Below, one piece after another: positions 9,865 through 20,455 of a stretch of 64,000 nucleotides of DNA. Origin of the DNA: Knoxdaviesia capensis (Eukaryota; Ascomycota; Sordariomycetes; Microascales; Gondwanamycetaceae); contig LNGK01000002.1 of assembly GCA_001510575.1 (NCBI GenBank), positions 794,144 through 858,143 on the forward strand. The letters run 5' to 3'. Each line of letters starts with the position of its first letter. The stretch's first letter is position 1. Made by a program: the position numbers and the translations under genes. Under the pieces are notes generated by a model, which worked only from the letters and a program-made list of their open reading frames with translations, did not search any database and was not told the origin of the DNA.

Positions 9865-10980
9865 ATGCCTCCCCGACGCAAGGCTCCGGCCCGGAAAGCG
9901 GCGGCCAAGAAGGCAAAGACGGCCGAAGAGCCGGTTGCCACGGAATCGGTCGATGAAACGATGACCGGAGCCGCGGACGAGCCTGCCGCCGAGCCTGAAG
10001 CTCCTGCAGCTCCGGAGCCCGCCGCGGCTGAAGAACCGACGACGGTTGAAGAGCCCGCGCAGCCCGAACTGGCACAGACAGCCGACGTCGAGCCGACCCC
10101 GGCCAAAGAACAACCACCCTCTCCCCCCTCCGAGCCGGCACCCGAATCGAAGCCGGCGCCCACCGAACCCGAAGAACCCACACCCACACCCACAGCGGCA
10201 CCAGCAGCAGCAGCAGCAGCCCCGGTACCAACGTCGACCCTCCAAGACCGCATGGCGCGCTTCAAAGCCCTGCAAGCACGCGCCAAGTCCTCCGCCGAGC
10301 AGAACTTCGAAGCCGCGGTGAAAGAGTCCAAACGCGTCTCGCAAGACCCGGGCCAGCTCGCCGCGCTCGAGCGGCAGCACGCGCACGCCTCGCACAAGCT
10401 CGCCAAGGCCGAGATCGAGGAGGCCGGCGGCGACTTTGAGCGGCAGCGCGCGTGGGACTGGACGGTCGACGAGAGCGCAGCGTGGGACAAGCGCGTGCGC
10501 AAGCGCGCGGCCCACCGCGACAACAACGCCTTCGACGACTACCGCACCGACAGCAACAAGACGTACAAGCGCCAGCTGCGCACGAACCTCGCCGCGCCCG
10601 ACCTCGACCGCTACGCCAAGGACAAGATGGCGGCCATTGAGCGCGCCGCGGCCGCCGGCGGCCTGGATATCGTCGAGACCGACGACGGCGAGCTGATTGC
10701 CGTCGACCGCGACGGCTCGTTCTACTCCACCGCCGACTCGACTTCGTTCGCGCAGAACACGCCCGATCGCGCGGCCGTCGACCGGCTGGTGGCGGATCTG
10801 CGCAAGGCTGAGGAGGCGCGGCTGAAGAAGCGGCGCGAGCGCATGGCGCAGAACGGCGACGAGGGCGATGTCACGTACATCAACGAGAAGAACAAGCAGT
10901 TCAACATGAAGCTGGCGCGGTTCTACGATAAGTACACGGCCGAGATCCGGGATAGTTTCGAGCGGGGTACCATGATCTAG
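9865..10980 (+). CDS. SYF2: Pre-mRNA-splicing factor SYF2
   Basis: A single exon of 371 aa. The N-terminal ~125 residues are a low-complexity Lys/Ala then Glu/Pro-rich leader (MPPRRKAPARK). The family core follows: LQDRMARFKALQARAK, ALERQHAHASHKLAKAE, DFERQRAWDWTVDESAAWDKR, HRDNNAFDDY and NKTYKRQL. A charged C-terminal segment carries NEKNKQFNMKLARFYDKYT. These are the hallmarks of SYF2, a small subunit of the NineTeen-complex-associated (Prp19/CEF1) spliceosome. The ATG chosen is the first one after a T/C-rich leader; the upstream open frame has no coding character. The long acidic leader is larger than in yeast. It converges on COQ11. Confidence 0.93.
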   Translation: MPPRRKAPARKAAAKKAKTAEEPVATESVDETMTGAADEPAAEPEAPAAPEPAAAEEPTTVEEPAQPELAQTADVEPTPAKEQPPSPPSEPAPESKPAPTEPEEPTPTPTAAPAAAAAAPVPTSTLQDRMARFKALQARAKSSAEQNFEAAVKESKRVSQDPGQLAALERQHAHASHKLAKAEIEEAGGDFERQRAWDWTVDESAAWDKRVRKRAAHRDNNAFDDYRTDSNKTYKRQLRTNLAAPDLDRYAKDKMAAIERAAAAGGLDIVETDDGELIAVDRDGSFYSTADSTSFAQNTPDRAAVDRLVADLRKAEEARLKKRRERMAQNGDEGDVTYINEKNKQFNMKLARFYDKYTAEIRDSFERGTMI

Positions 10981-11188
10981 CCAGGTTTGGGGGCTTGTGT
11001 GTTTTGAGATCTGGGGTTTGGAGTTTTGGGACACTGGGTGACTTTCTAGGCAGTTCATAAACATGGCATAATTCTTTCCGGCTTGTTTTCATCTACATGT
11101 AAGCTGGTATTTCAACGTGACCGAACACGCCAGCCATACACGGAAAGCGGACTCCTCTCTATAATACAAGTAATCGTACACGTCACCC

Positions 11189-12151
11189 TCACAGCATGGA
11201 CTTCCGCCACGCCTGCGACGCCAACGCCTCGATCTTCGGCACATCGACCACGCCGCGCACCGACTCGTCCGCCAGCGCCTCGACCAGCGCCTCGGCCACA
11301 GTATCCACCTTGAGCGGCGTCAGCCCGTCCTGGCCGAGAATCCCGCTCAGCAGGCCGCGCGTGGCGCCGTTGACCAGCGCGGCCACATTCGACGCCGCCG
11401 CCAGGCCCACGGTGACGGGCCGCGAGCTGTCGAACATGAACGGCGCGCGCACGAACACCGGGCGCAGCGCCGACGCGGGGGACGCTGTGGCGGCGGCGGC
11501 GGCGGCGGCGGCGATGGTTGCCTCGGCCTCGCGCTTGGTCGAGAGGTAGCGCGAGGGCACGCCGGGCGGGGAGTAGGCCGCCGAGACGAACGCAAAGGCC
11601 GACACGTGGGCGTGGGCGGCGGCGCGCGCGAGCGCCACCGCGCTGTCGCGGTTCATGCTCTCGTAGGTGGGCCGCGCCGGCGCGGGGCCGGCACCACGCG
11701 CGGCACGGTCGAAGCCGGCGGCCTTGGCGAGCCCGGCCAGCGGCGACTCGGTGCCGCGCAGCAGGCCCTTGTAGTCGGTCTCCAGCAGGATGCCGAGGCT
11801 GTGCACGACGTAGTCGGCGCCGGGCAGGAAGGCTGTGTACGTTGCCGGCTGCAGCATGTCGGCGCGCTCCCACGACACGCGGCGCGACCAGGCCGGTGCC
11901 GTGGCGGATGAGCTGATGGCTGCCCATTTGGGCTCGCCGGAGCGGCTGCGGGCGTTTGCGCGGGTTAGATGGGCGGGAAACAGGACTCGATTGCGGTCGT
12001 GGCCGGTGGGGGGAACACGGGGGGAGTGGGGGCCCGGGGCGGCTCACCTAACGGAGGTTACATCCCAGCCGCGCGCCACGGCAAATTGGCAGATGCGCGA
12101 GCCGACAAAGCCGTTGCCGCCGCACACCACGATGCGCTTCACAGCGGACAT
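11189..12151 (-). CDS. COQ11: COQ11, NAD(P)-binding coenzyme Q biosynthesis protein
   Basis: Two exons, 12048-12151 and 11189-11945, give 286 aa. The 102-nt intron has donor GTGAGC, branch CTAAC and acceptor CAG. The spliced N-terminus contains a Rossmann glycine motif (VVCGGNGFVGSRIC) and continues through DVTSVSRSGEPKW. HSLGILLETDYKGLL and FVSAAYSPPG..YLSTKREAE follow, typical of the atypical-SDR/NDUFA9-like family that includes yeast Coq11. That protein associates with the mitochondrial CoQ synthome and modulates its stability. In some fungi it is fused to Coq10; here it stands alone. No classical N-terminal presequence is obvious. It is divergent from YAF9. Confidence 0.88.
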
Positions 12152-12200
12152 TGAGAGAAGGTCTTGCGGGACGGCAGAACCCGGAGCAACGTAAGCGTAG

Positions 12201-12238
12201 AGAAGAAGAAGAAGAAGAAGAAGAAGAAGAAGAAGAAA
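12201..12238 (+). repeat. (GAA)n microsatellite
   Basis: About 12 trinucleotide units lie some 50 bases upstream of the COQ11 ATG. On the transcribed strand this is a CUU/UUC-rich leader tract. Confidence 0.85.
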
Positions 12239-12856
12239 GACACAGTACTCCCTTAAGAGCAGCAGCAGGATTTATACAGAGTTCCAAATAGTTTCCTCCA
12301 ATTGCTGCAAGTTCTAGATGCTCAACCAGAATCGCGTGTTTGGGAGATGTTCTCGGCCGATGTCATTGAAGCTCTCACAGCTTGGCCGTTACCAAATGGC
12401 GGTGTATGCCGGCAGAATCCTCATTGGCTGCAAATCCCGGGACCCCAAGGCCGACGCCTAGGCCTATCATTGGCTGGAAATTGTCGAGGCAGTTTAAGAG
12501 TTCATGGAATCCAGGTTAACATCCAGAATCTCGAAATTTCAACTTTCCTTCATTTCTTCAAGTTCCTGCATCTCTTGTTGATTTTTCGAGGAACTTAGAC
12601 ACTGTTTACTGTGGGATCTATTACCATCCCACTGATATATTCTGTTAGTGGCCAGTCTGCTGCTTATCAATTCGTGAGGTTCTCCTGTGCACACATCACG
12701 TGAACCAAGGCGGGCCAGAGTCGCAGCCTTGAAGCACAAGAAGCACCAACAACACAAAGCCGAACAATTGCCAGTCTGAAAGAAAACACACCTTTTCTAC
12801 AGACACATAACACACCCGTTCCCCTCTCCCTCTTCTTCCCCTTCTTCTTTCCCCAA

Positions 12857-12880
12857 ACACACACACACACACACACACAC
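12857..12880 (+). repeat. (AC)12 microsatellite
   Basis: A dinucleotide run 26 bases upstream of the YAF9 start codon, probably in its 5' leader. Confidence 0.85.
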
Positions 12881-12906
12881 GCCCCGGCCAGCAGGACACG
12901 CAGGCC

Positions 12907-14057
12907 ATGGCCCCCCAGTCGCAACTCGGCAAACGCATGAAGGGCGTGCAGGTGCACCGGCCGTTCATCTACGGCACCACGGCGCGGCCGTTCGACGACA
13001 AGAAGAACCCGAAGCCGCCCGGCGTGCCCGACGACCACACGCACTCGTGGCAGGTGTTCATCAAGGGCGTCGAGGACACCGACATCACGTACTGGCTGCG
13101 CCGCGTGCAGTTCAAGCTGCACGAGTCGATTCCAAACCACGTGCGCAGTGAGTTTTCTTCTCTTGTTTCGCTTGTTTCTCTTTTTGTTTTTGGTTTTGTT
13201 TTTGGTTTCCTGCTTGTTCCCTGCTTGTTTGTTTGTTTGTTTGTCTGGCCGTCACTCTCCCCCTCTGTGGGTGTGTGTTGCGCGCACCCCGCGAGACAGG
13301 AACACCCCCCGTTGCTAACCATGGCTGTGGCGCGCTGCCAGTGATCGAGGGCGAATACGGCAAGCCGTTCGTCATCCACGAGACCGGCTGGGGCGAGTTC
13401 GAAATCACCATGAAGCTGTACTACGTCGCCGAGTCCGGCGAGAAGCCGCAGACCCTGTACCACCACCTGCGGCTGCACCCCTACGGCCGCTCCGACGCCG
13501 AGCGCGACGCCATGCGCGCCGAGGCCGAGGTGCGCGCCTGGACCTACGAGGAGCAGCTCTTCAACGAACCCTTCGAGTCGTTCTACGACATGCTCGTCAC
13601 CACCGCACACCCCAAGGGCACTACCCCGCCGCCGCTGCCCGCCACCGCCCCCGCCACCCCCGCCGCCCCGTCGCCCGGCCCCGGCGCCGGCGCCGGGAAG
13701 GGCAAGGGGAAGGGGAAAGGCAAAGGCGGAGCAGGCGCTGGCGGTGGGCAGATCGCCGCGCCGCCGCCGCCGCTGCCCGACCCGGCGTCGGGCACCGTGT
13801 GGGAGCGCTCGGCGCTGCTGCCCGCCGCCATCCGCCCGGGCCACCCGTTCGCGCGCGAGACCGAGGCGCTGGAGATCCGCACGCTGGAGGCCGCGAGCGC
13901 CAAGGCGCAGGCCATGACCAGCACGCTGCGCGACGAGGTGCGCGACAAGGAGGCTCTGCTCAAGCGCCTCAAGGACGAGAACGCCGCCGCCGCCGCTGCT
14001 GCGGCCGCGGCTGGTGGTGGTAGTGTGTCGGCGGCGGCGGCCAAGGCTGGCGCCTAG
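12907..14057 (+). CDS. YAF9: YEATS-domain protein YAF9
   Basis: Two exons, 12907-13147 and 13342-14057, give 318 aa. The intron has donor GTGAGT and acceptor CCAG, and the junction restores PNHVRMIEGEYG. The YEATS domain spans residues ~8-150 (RPFIYGTTARPFD, HTHSWQVFIKG, WLRRVQFKLHESIPNHVR, HETGWGEFEITMKLYYV, LYHHLRLHPYG). The GWGEF segment forms part of the acyl-lysine pocket in YEATS readers. A Pro/Gly/Lys low-complexity linker follows, then a C-terminal coiled coil (EIRTLEAASAKAQAM). YAF9 is shared by the SWR1 and NuA4 chromatin complexes. The frame ends at TAG 14055-14057 but stays open and coding-like to TGA 14214-14216 (see findings). Divergent from COQ11. Confidence 0.92.
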
Positions 14058-14216
14058 GTGGCGAAGCTGGCGGTCGACCCGCGCGCGAGTGAGAAAGCGG
14101 CCGCGGCTGGCAACAAGGCCGCGTCGGCGAAGAAGGCGGGCGCGCCGAGACCTGCGCCGGCCGGCACACGGCGCTCGTTGCGCAGTCCGAAGCCCCGGGT
14201 GCAGTTCGGAGACTGA
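14058..14216 (+). other. Coding-like in-frame extension after the YAF9 stop
   Basis: In the YAF9 frame, 52 sense codons follow the TAG before TGA. The translation is Lys/Ala-rich with a basic end (TRRSLRSPKPRVQF) and keeps the GC-rich codon use of the gene. It could be a recently lost C-terminus, a readthrough extension, or an assembly or base-call error at the TAG. No good intron removes the TAG in frame. Confidence 0.45.
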
Positions 14217-15333
14217 GGTTGTGCGGGTTGGGTCTGATCTGTGACTTTTGCTTCTTTCGACTTTGGGGGTTGGTTTTGTGATTTAGATACCACCGGAGAT
14301 GGAGGGCTTCTCAACTTGAGAAATAGAAATCAAAGGCAGATACTCGATATTTGGGGGGACACGGCGTTTGGCGCTCGGGGGGACCTCTGTACGGCCAGTG
14401 TCTGGAATAGAGGATAGGCTGGCAAATGAAAAGTCTGTTTACAAGCATTCGCAAAGACACGGTGCAGGATATCAACAGTCTGGACGTCAACAGTCCTTAC
14501 CGCTTGGATCGTACTTACGCGGCAGGTCCAGTCATACACGCGCTTTGTAGATGTAGACATTGACGTACACACACACACACACGAAGACACGCAAACACCT
14601 GGCTCCACACCAAACACAACCCAAAAGATCTCAAGAGAACCGAAAGCCACACACACAGGAGGGCATCTGTAGTATAAAGATTCAGACCTATCGTCCGTCC
14701 ATCCGCACAGGCAGGACCTGCAAGAACCACCAAGAGAAGAGACCTTAAGACACACACAAAAAAACCCCAACTGTATACCCACGCCCGCTTCTAGATACGC
14801 AAAAAGGACCATCACACACTCACACACTAGGGGATCAGGGCTCGAGATGTCCCGTGTCCCATACACCACCTCCGCTCCTTCATACAAAGAAATAGAAATC
14901 GTCAGGAGAAAAAACAATCGCAAATAGGAGAGAAAAAGAGAAACACCAACCCCCGGAGAGAAAATACAAGGTCCAAGCTTTTATACACATTACCCAACAG
15001 AAAAGAAAAACTACACACTCCGTCTGCCGCTCGTGGCAGCTTTCTTAGCTGCACCGTTCAAACCCAGCCGCACACGCCCGCCTTTGGACCTTGGGGGAGG
15101 GGGGAAAGAAGGGGGGAAAAAACCAAATAAAAGAGTCGTAAGATGGAAAACGCCATGCAAAATGGGTACAAATGAGTGAATGAGAAAGGGATATAAAGAA
15201 AGAAGAAAAATGCAAAACAGCAGAAAAAAATGAGAGCAGGAGTGGGAGAGGTATGGTGGCGCGAGGTCTACAGACCACAAGAGCAGGTACTCGAATCTTT
15301 TCAAAGAAATGAGCATGGTAACGAGAGAATGGC
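14217..15333. other. Convergent 3' region between YAF9 and MDM34
   Basis: About 1.1 kb of A-rich flanking DNA holds 3' ends of both genes, including an AC run near 14568-14581. No gene is supported. Confidence 0.5.
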
Positions 15334-17489
15334 TTACATAGCCACCGAGTACGCCGGCGGCGGCGAGTCCTCGCGCTCGTCCCAGAAGGTGGCGCCGCCG
15401 CTCAACCGCCGGCTCTTCTCCTCGTACACCCGGCGGGCAATCTCGCCCGCCATCTTCGAGATCCACGCCTGCTCGAGAATCACCGACGACGTGTCCGACG
15501 CCGCCGACTCGCTGCTCTTGCCGGCAGCCGTGGAGGAGCCCGGCGCCGGCGCCTTGATGGCAGCGGCGGTCGCAGCAGCCACCGCAGCCGCAGTGGCCGC
15601 CGAGCTCTTCTCCGAAGCGTGGAACAGATCAGCCGGGAGAGGCGCCCGGCCGGGCAGGGGCACGCCGGAAGGGGCCTTGCTGGACTCCGCCCCAGCGGCG
15701 GCCAGCGAGACCGGGGCCTCGGCCTCGCGGTCCGGGCCAATCGCAAACCGCGCCTGCAGCCGCGGCGGCAGCGGGGTCATGGGCGCGGCATCGACCGCCA
15801 CGTTCGCGTCCTCGGGGACTTCCGGGATCGAGGTGGGCATCAGCGGCTCCGACAGCGGGCCATGGGCGGCGCTATCCGAGGCGTCGGACGTAGCCACCGA
15901 CAGCGCATCGGCGCTCATCTCGCTGGCAGCGTACTCCGACCGGGTCTTGCGCAGGTTGACCACGCGCTTCTTCTTCTTGCGGCCGGTATACGAGCGTTGT
16001 CGCGTGCCCGCACCCAGCGATAGGCCGGTTGTGGCGGCGGTGGGCGAGTACAGACCGCTGCTGCCGCTGAGGACCGATGTGCGGGAGGCCGGCGCGTTGT
16101 TGCCCTGCACAGTACTGCCGGAATCGGAGAAAGTGTAGGATGTCGACAGGGTGGTGACGGACGGGTGGTAGAGGTGTTGGTAGTGCGGGGTTTGCAGGAA
16201 CGAGTTGGATTTCGAGAGGTTAGGGGTGAGTATGGTCGGGCTGCTGTCAGACCGTTCCCTCAGGCCACCCCACGACCGGTACAGGGTATCGTGAATGTTC
16301 GGTGTGAAGAGGGAGAGCGTGCGGTGCGAGTTGGTCAGGGACCCCATCCGCAGCATGCTCGAGTGGGAGAAGAACGACTGCACCTCGCCACCGCCGTTCA
16401 AAGACAGAGACGAGATGTCGATAGCATCCAGAAGATTGCCGTGGGCATCGACGGGGTCCATGGGCGGGGTGGCAAGCGGGTTGACGGCGGCCTCGTCGGT
16501 CTCGGGGACGAGGTCGTCCTCCTTGGGGAGCTGGTCGGGGCACCACAAGCGCAGCGACAGGCGGTGGATGATGGCAGGGAGCTCCTCCATCATCAAGGCG
16601 CGCAGCTGGCCCTCGATAGTGCGCTGTAGATAGTCGCGCACAAACTGAATAGAGTCAAACGTCGACGACACCTTGAGCGATTCGAGGGGGTCATTGCGGA
16701 AGACCAGGGTCAGGCCCTTTTGTTTCGAGAAGACGAGAATGATGAAGGCCGACAGTCGGATTTCCGACAGGGTTATCGACAGGGGAATGGTTAGGCCCGA
16801 CGCGGCGGCGAGGGGGTTTGGAGAAGGAAACGACGGCTTCGAGTAGAGGTACGTGTTGAGGGGATTTGCCTATTTGTTGATATAGCAGGATATGGGAGAT
16901 ATATTAGCCAGGGTGGTAGGGAGCAGACGCGCAAAGGCAGATTTTGGGCCATGGAGTTCGCGGGTGTATGTCTCCGCGACCAGGGAGATTTTCGTCTCTT
17001 TTTTGGGATTTGTTTGTTTGTTTGTTTGGCTCTCCTAACTTGGAGAAGGGAATGAGGGGGAATGGGTGGCGCGGAAGGCCTGGGTGAATAAAGTCGGCGG
17101 GGCCCGTCAATGCATTGAAGATTGCAACCGCGCCCGGTTCAGGGATCACAGCCGGAGTTTAGGAGAGCTGACGGCAGCAATATCGGAAACAGGCGGAATG
17201 GACGACAGCACTCTAAACATACCTGAACTCGCGTCCGTAACGTTACGGAGGCGTCGCCAGAGTAGCACATCTTGAAGATTCCGCGGAAGCGGTCCTCGGC
17301 AATATCGCCAATCTCCAGAATCTCCAGGTCGGGCGGCACGGAGCCGAGATTGAGCTCGGTGACGAGGATGTCATCGACGATGATCGGCGGCTTGGGCGAC
17401 TTGTTCAGCGCGGCTGTCAGCAGGTCGGTGGCGCGGCGGTAGAACTCGGCGTCGGCCGTCAGCGGCGACCAGTTGAAGTTGAAGGCCAT
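15334..17489 (-). CDS. MDM34: ERMES subunit MDM34
   Basis: Two exons, 17223-17489 and 15334-16869, give 600 aa. The 353-nt intron has donor GTATGT and acceptor ATAG; it is long for this window. The SMP lipid-transfer domain fills residues 1-~200: MAFNFNWSPL, LNKSPKPPIIVDDI, VTELNLGSVPPDLEILEIGD, RFRGIFKM, then after the junction NPLNTYLYSKPSF, LSEIRLSAFIILVFS and LVFRNDPLESLKVSSTFDSI. A Ser/Thr-rich middle is followed by a conserved basic block (GRKKKKRVVNLRKTR) and an Ala-rich tail ending PPPAYSVAM. MDM34 sits at the ER-mitochondria encounter structure with Mmm1, Mdm10 and Mdm12. The C-terminal PPAY is a PPxY motif for Rsp5-type WW domains. Confidence 0.95.
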
Positions 17490-20455
17490 GTTGAGATGGC
17501 GGGAGGACGACGGCGGCCGTCAGTCCGTGTATCGCGGGACGGCGTCAGTGTGTGCAGATCGGACAAGTCCGGAGCCGCCGGGCTCTCGAAGGGTTGCGGG
17601 ATATCGGATCGACGGATTGGGAAAGGGGGGGAAGCTTGAAAGCTGTTACTCGGGCGCGATCATCGGATGAGATTTTCGGAAGGGAGGAGGAAAGAAGGGA
17701 CGGAGGGAGGAGAGATGGGGACGGAAGAAATCTCGCGATAGGTGCGCGGAAGCGAAAGAGAGAAGAGGAGAGGCGTTTTATCGAGGCGATGGGAGGATAT
17801 GGGATAATAGGAGGAGATACGGACGCGATAAGGAGAAAGCAAGCAAAAAAACAACAAAGCAAGAATAGACGAGAGCCTGGAAGAAGCAATAGCACACAGA
17901 AAAGGAGATGGAAGCCACACACGAAAAGGACGGCTGTGAGATCAGGACCCCGGATGAGGAATTTAAGATGAAGCGGAGAGAGGAAAAAAAGGAGAGGAAG
18001 AAAAAATTAAATGCGATATTGTGGAGAGAGGAAAAGAAGGGTGGAGGAAAAAAATTATTTCAAAGTGGTGATGCGAAGATGCGCAAAAGAGGTACCCCCA
18101 GCGACAGTGCGAGGAGATATTCGCACGGGTGTTCCTTTTTCAGCCAAACGCGCCCAGGCTTTTGGAAAAGTTGCATGTGTCGGATGCGAAATGGACCACC
18201 AACGAGTCGTTTGTTGTTTTTTTCCCTTGGCCCTGGATGGGTCATCCACACAGTGCATGTAGTATGTGTGCATGTATCTTTTTGACCTTGTTCGTTCCTT
18301 CCGCGAAAGAAAACAAAGCCAGTCAAAACTTTTACCAGGGTGTTGCCATTTTTTGTTCTCGGGTTTTCCTCTCCGGTGGCTCTTTCCCTCCGAAGATTGC
18401 TTTTTGTTACGTGAGTAATCTTGCGCCTTCCCGGATTTCCGCAGCGTGTTTCGTTTGGCGCAGAATCGTTGTATCCGGTGTTATGCAACCAACGAGGGGA
18501 CGCAAATAACCCTCATAGGAGTCGGAGGAGCCGGTTGTGATACCGGCTTCTCTGGACACACAAGAAGCTCGGTTCGCTGCACAGCTCGGATTATGTGTGT
18601 GTATGTGTGTGTGCATGTGTGTGTGTGGGATGGCACCATTCATACGTCAAGCTGGGGCTGGCAGCGCCGATTCTTCTCGCTTGCTCGCAATCCTATGCAA
18701 GCTCTTACTTATGCAGGCATGTGCCGGCTGCACACGGTGTGGACTGGGCCCATCAAGTACCGCGTTGCTGAGAACTGCACGCAAAATGTACATATGGCGG
18801 CTCCGATAAGCCGCGGGCTGCACTCAAGGGCCACCACCGGCCCAGCCAGTGGCTGGTGGGCCAAAGAGGAGTTGCGGCGGTCCATGGACATGCAGATACA
18901 CTCATGGTCACAGGAAACAAACAGAGAGAGGAGAGAACGCGCCAGGCTGGTTTGACTCGGAGGTCATCCGGGGCGTGGAGAGAGGGAGAAAGCCACAAGG
19001 ACAACAGAGAACTGGTCGTTGTGACTTGCCATCACGGCCGGGTGACTGGGTGAAAGTGGATGGACAGTCCGCCAGGCAGACCCGGAAAAGCACACAGCGC
19101 AACAGTGCGGGACTCGTAGACGAAAAAAAAAAGGAAAAAAAAAGGAAAAAAGCCTTCGCATTATCGCCTGATGATGCACCATGATGCGACTTTTTAGCGG
19201 GGGGGAGCACTGCTCCAGTATGTTCAAGCGCTCACACGAGCACCACCGATTCTTTGTCCCCAAGATGCGGGGATACACACAGATTCTCTGCTCTCTCACC
19301 TTGGGCTACAGGACTGACTGCCGGTGCCAGAAAATGGCCCCAAGGTCGGACGATGTTGGCTGGCGGATGTGCACAGTCTTTGCATGATTTCTTATTCCCC
19401 GCGGCCCCGGTCGACCGGTTCGTCTGGAGTGTGTTTAATCCCTCCCCTCTTGTGCGCCACATATGCAATCATCGCATATCGGCGGGCTTTTTTTGGGTCG
19501 CTGTGAAAAGGCCGCCAGCCTGTCGCATAACGCACAACCCGCCCGAGGCCTGCGCCGTCTGCTGGAGAGATTGTCTTGTCTGCGCATGATAGCGTGCAGA
19601 CAAGAGTGAAGAAAACGTAATTATACCCCCGGCTGGTGGCCCTACCACTCACTGTGCAAAAGGGGAGAACAGAGAGAATCCGGGGGAAATGAGATGGGGA
19701 CGCATGTTTAATGCTTCAGCTCAATGACCAGGATGCCTCGCGTCTTTGTTTGCCTTCTTGCTCCAGGGACCGACCACGCTGCGATCCCGACCGTCACCGA
19801 GCCGAAATAGCCCGAGACGCTCCATCACCTTCGTTCGTTCTTCTGGATGAATGTCTGCAGGACTCGTCCTCTGATCGCTGGGATGAGGGAGGTTGCGCCG
19901 CTGGAACTCAAAGAGCTATCAGGAGCTCTTCATGCCGCCGAGGCCGGTTGACAGGCGCCAGGCACTCCAAAAAAAAAAAGAAAAAAAAAAAAAAAACACC
20001 ACCACCATAGCTTGGCCACCGTCAGTCCCTGGAACCCGCTAGAACAGACTGCCTATGTCAGTACGCCTCCGGTTGCTTCTCTAGTGTAGGCTGCCGTAAT
20101 AGCTGCGGGGCCGGGATCATCAGATGCGATGCTGCTCGTGTGAGCTCACGTTATATCGGGACTAGCTCTGAAGAACCAGTTGGTAAGGGTCAAACCCTAA
20201 TACACGACAAACTTCACAGAACCCCTGACGGAAGAAACAGAGAATGCCACTCATCGACAGCTAATATCCGGTATATCCCAGCACTGCAAAAGCACAAAGA
20301 AGACACACGAGAACCTCCGAGGAATCTAACGAAACGGACTCGACCACCCAACCCAAAAGCAAGGACGCCAGCGGACGGGTGTCCCAACGACGCACAAAAG
20401 AAAGCCCAGCCTACGAACTAAACGACACACATAGAGGGGAAAAAAAAAAGAAGAC
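17490..20455. other. Gene-free 3-kb intergenic region
   Basis: This is the promoter side of MDM34 (pyrimidine-rich on the minus strand from 17490 to ~18050) and the 3' flank of IPK1. It contains a GT-rich microsatellite near 18597-18630 and a poly-A tract near 19970-19995. The open frames present are short, lack GC3 bias and show no family motif. No gene is called. Confidence 0.45.

Larger units (their letters stand above)
12152..12906. promoter_or_regulatory. Divergent COQ11/YAF9 promoter region
   Basis: These 755 bases separate two divergent genes. A GAA-repeat lies at 12201-12238, inside the COQ11 leader. A CACGTG E-box lies at 12697-12702 and an AC-dinucleotide run at 12857-12880, just before the YAF9 start. 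No gene is seen. Confidence 0.5.
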
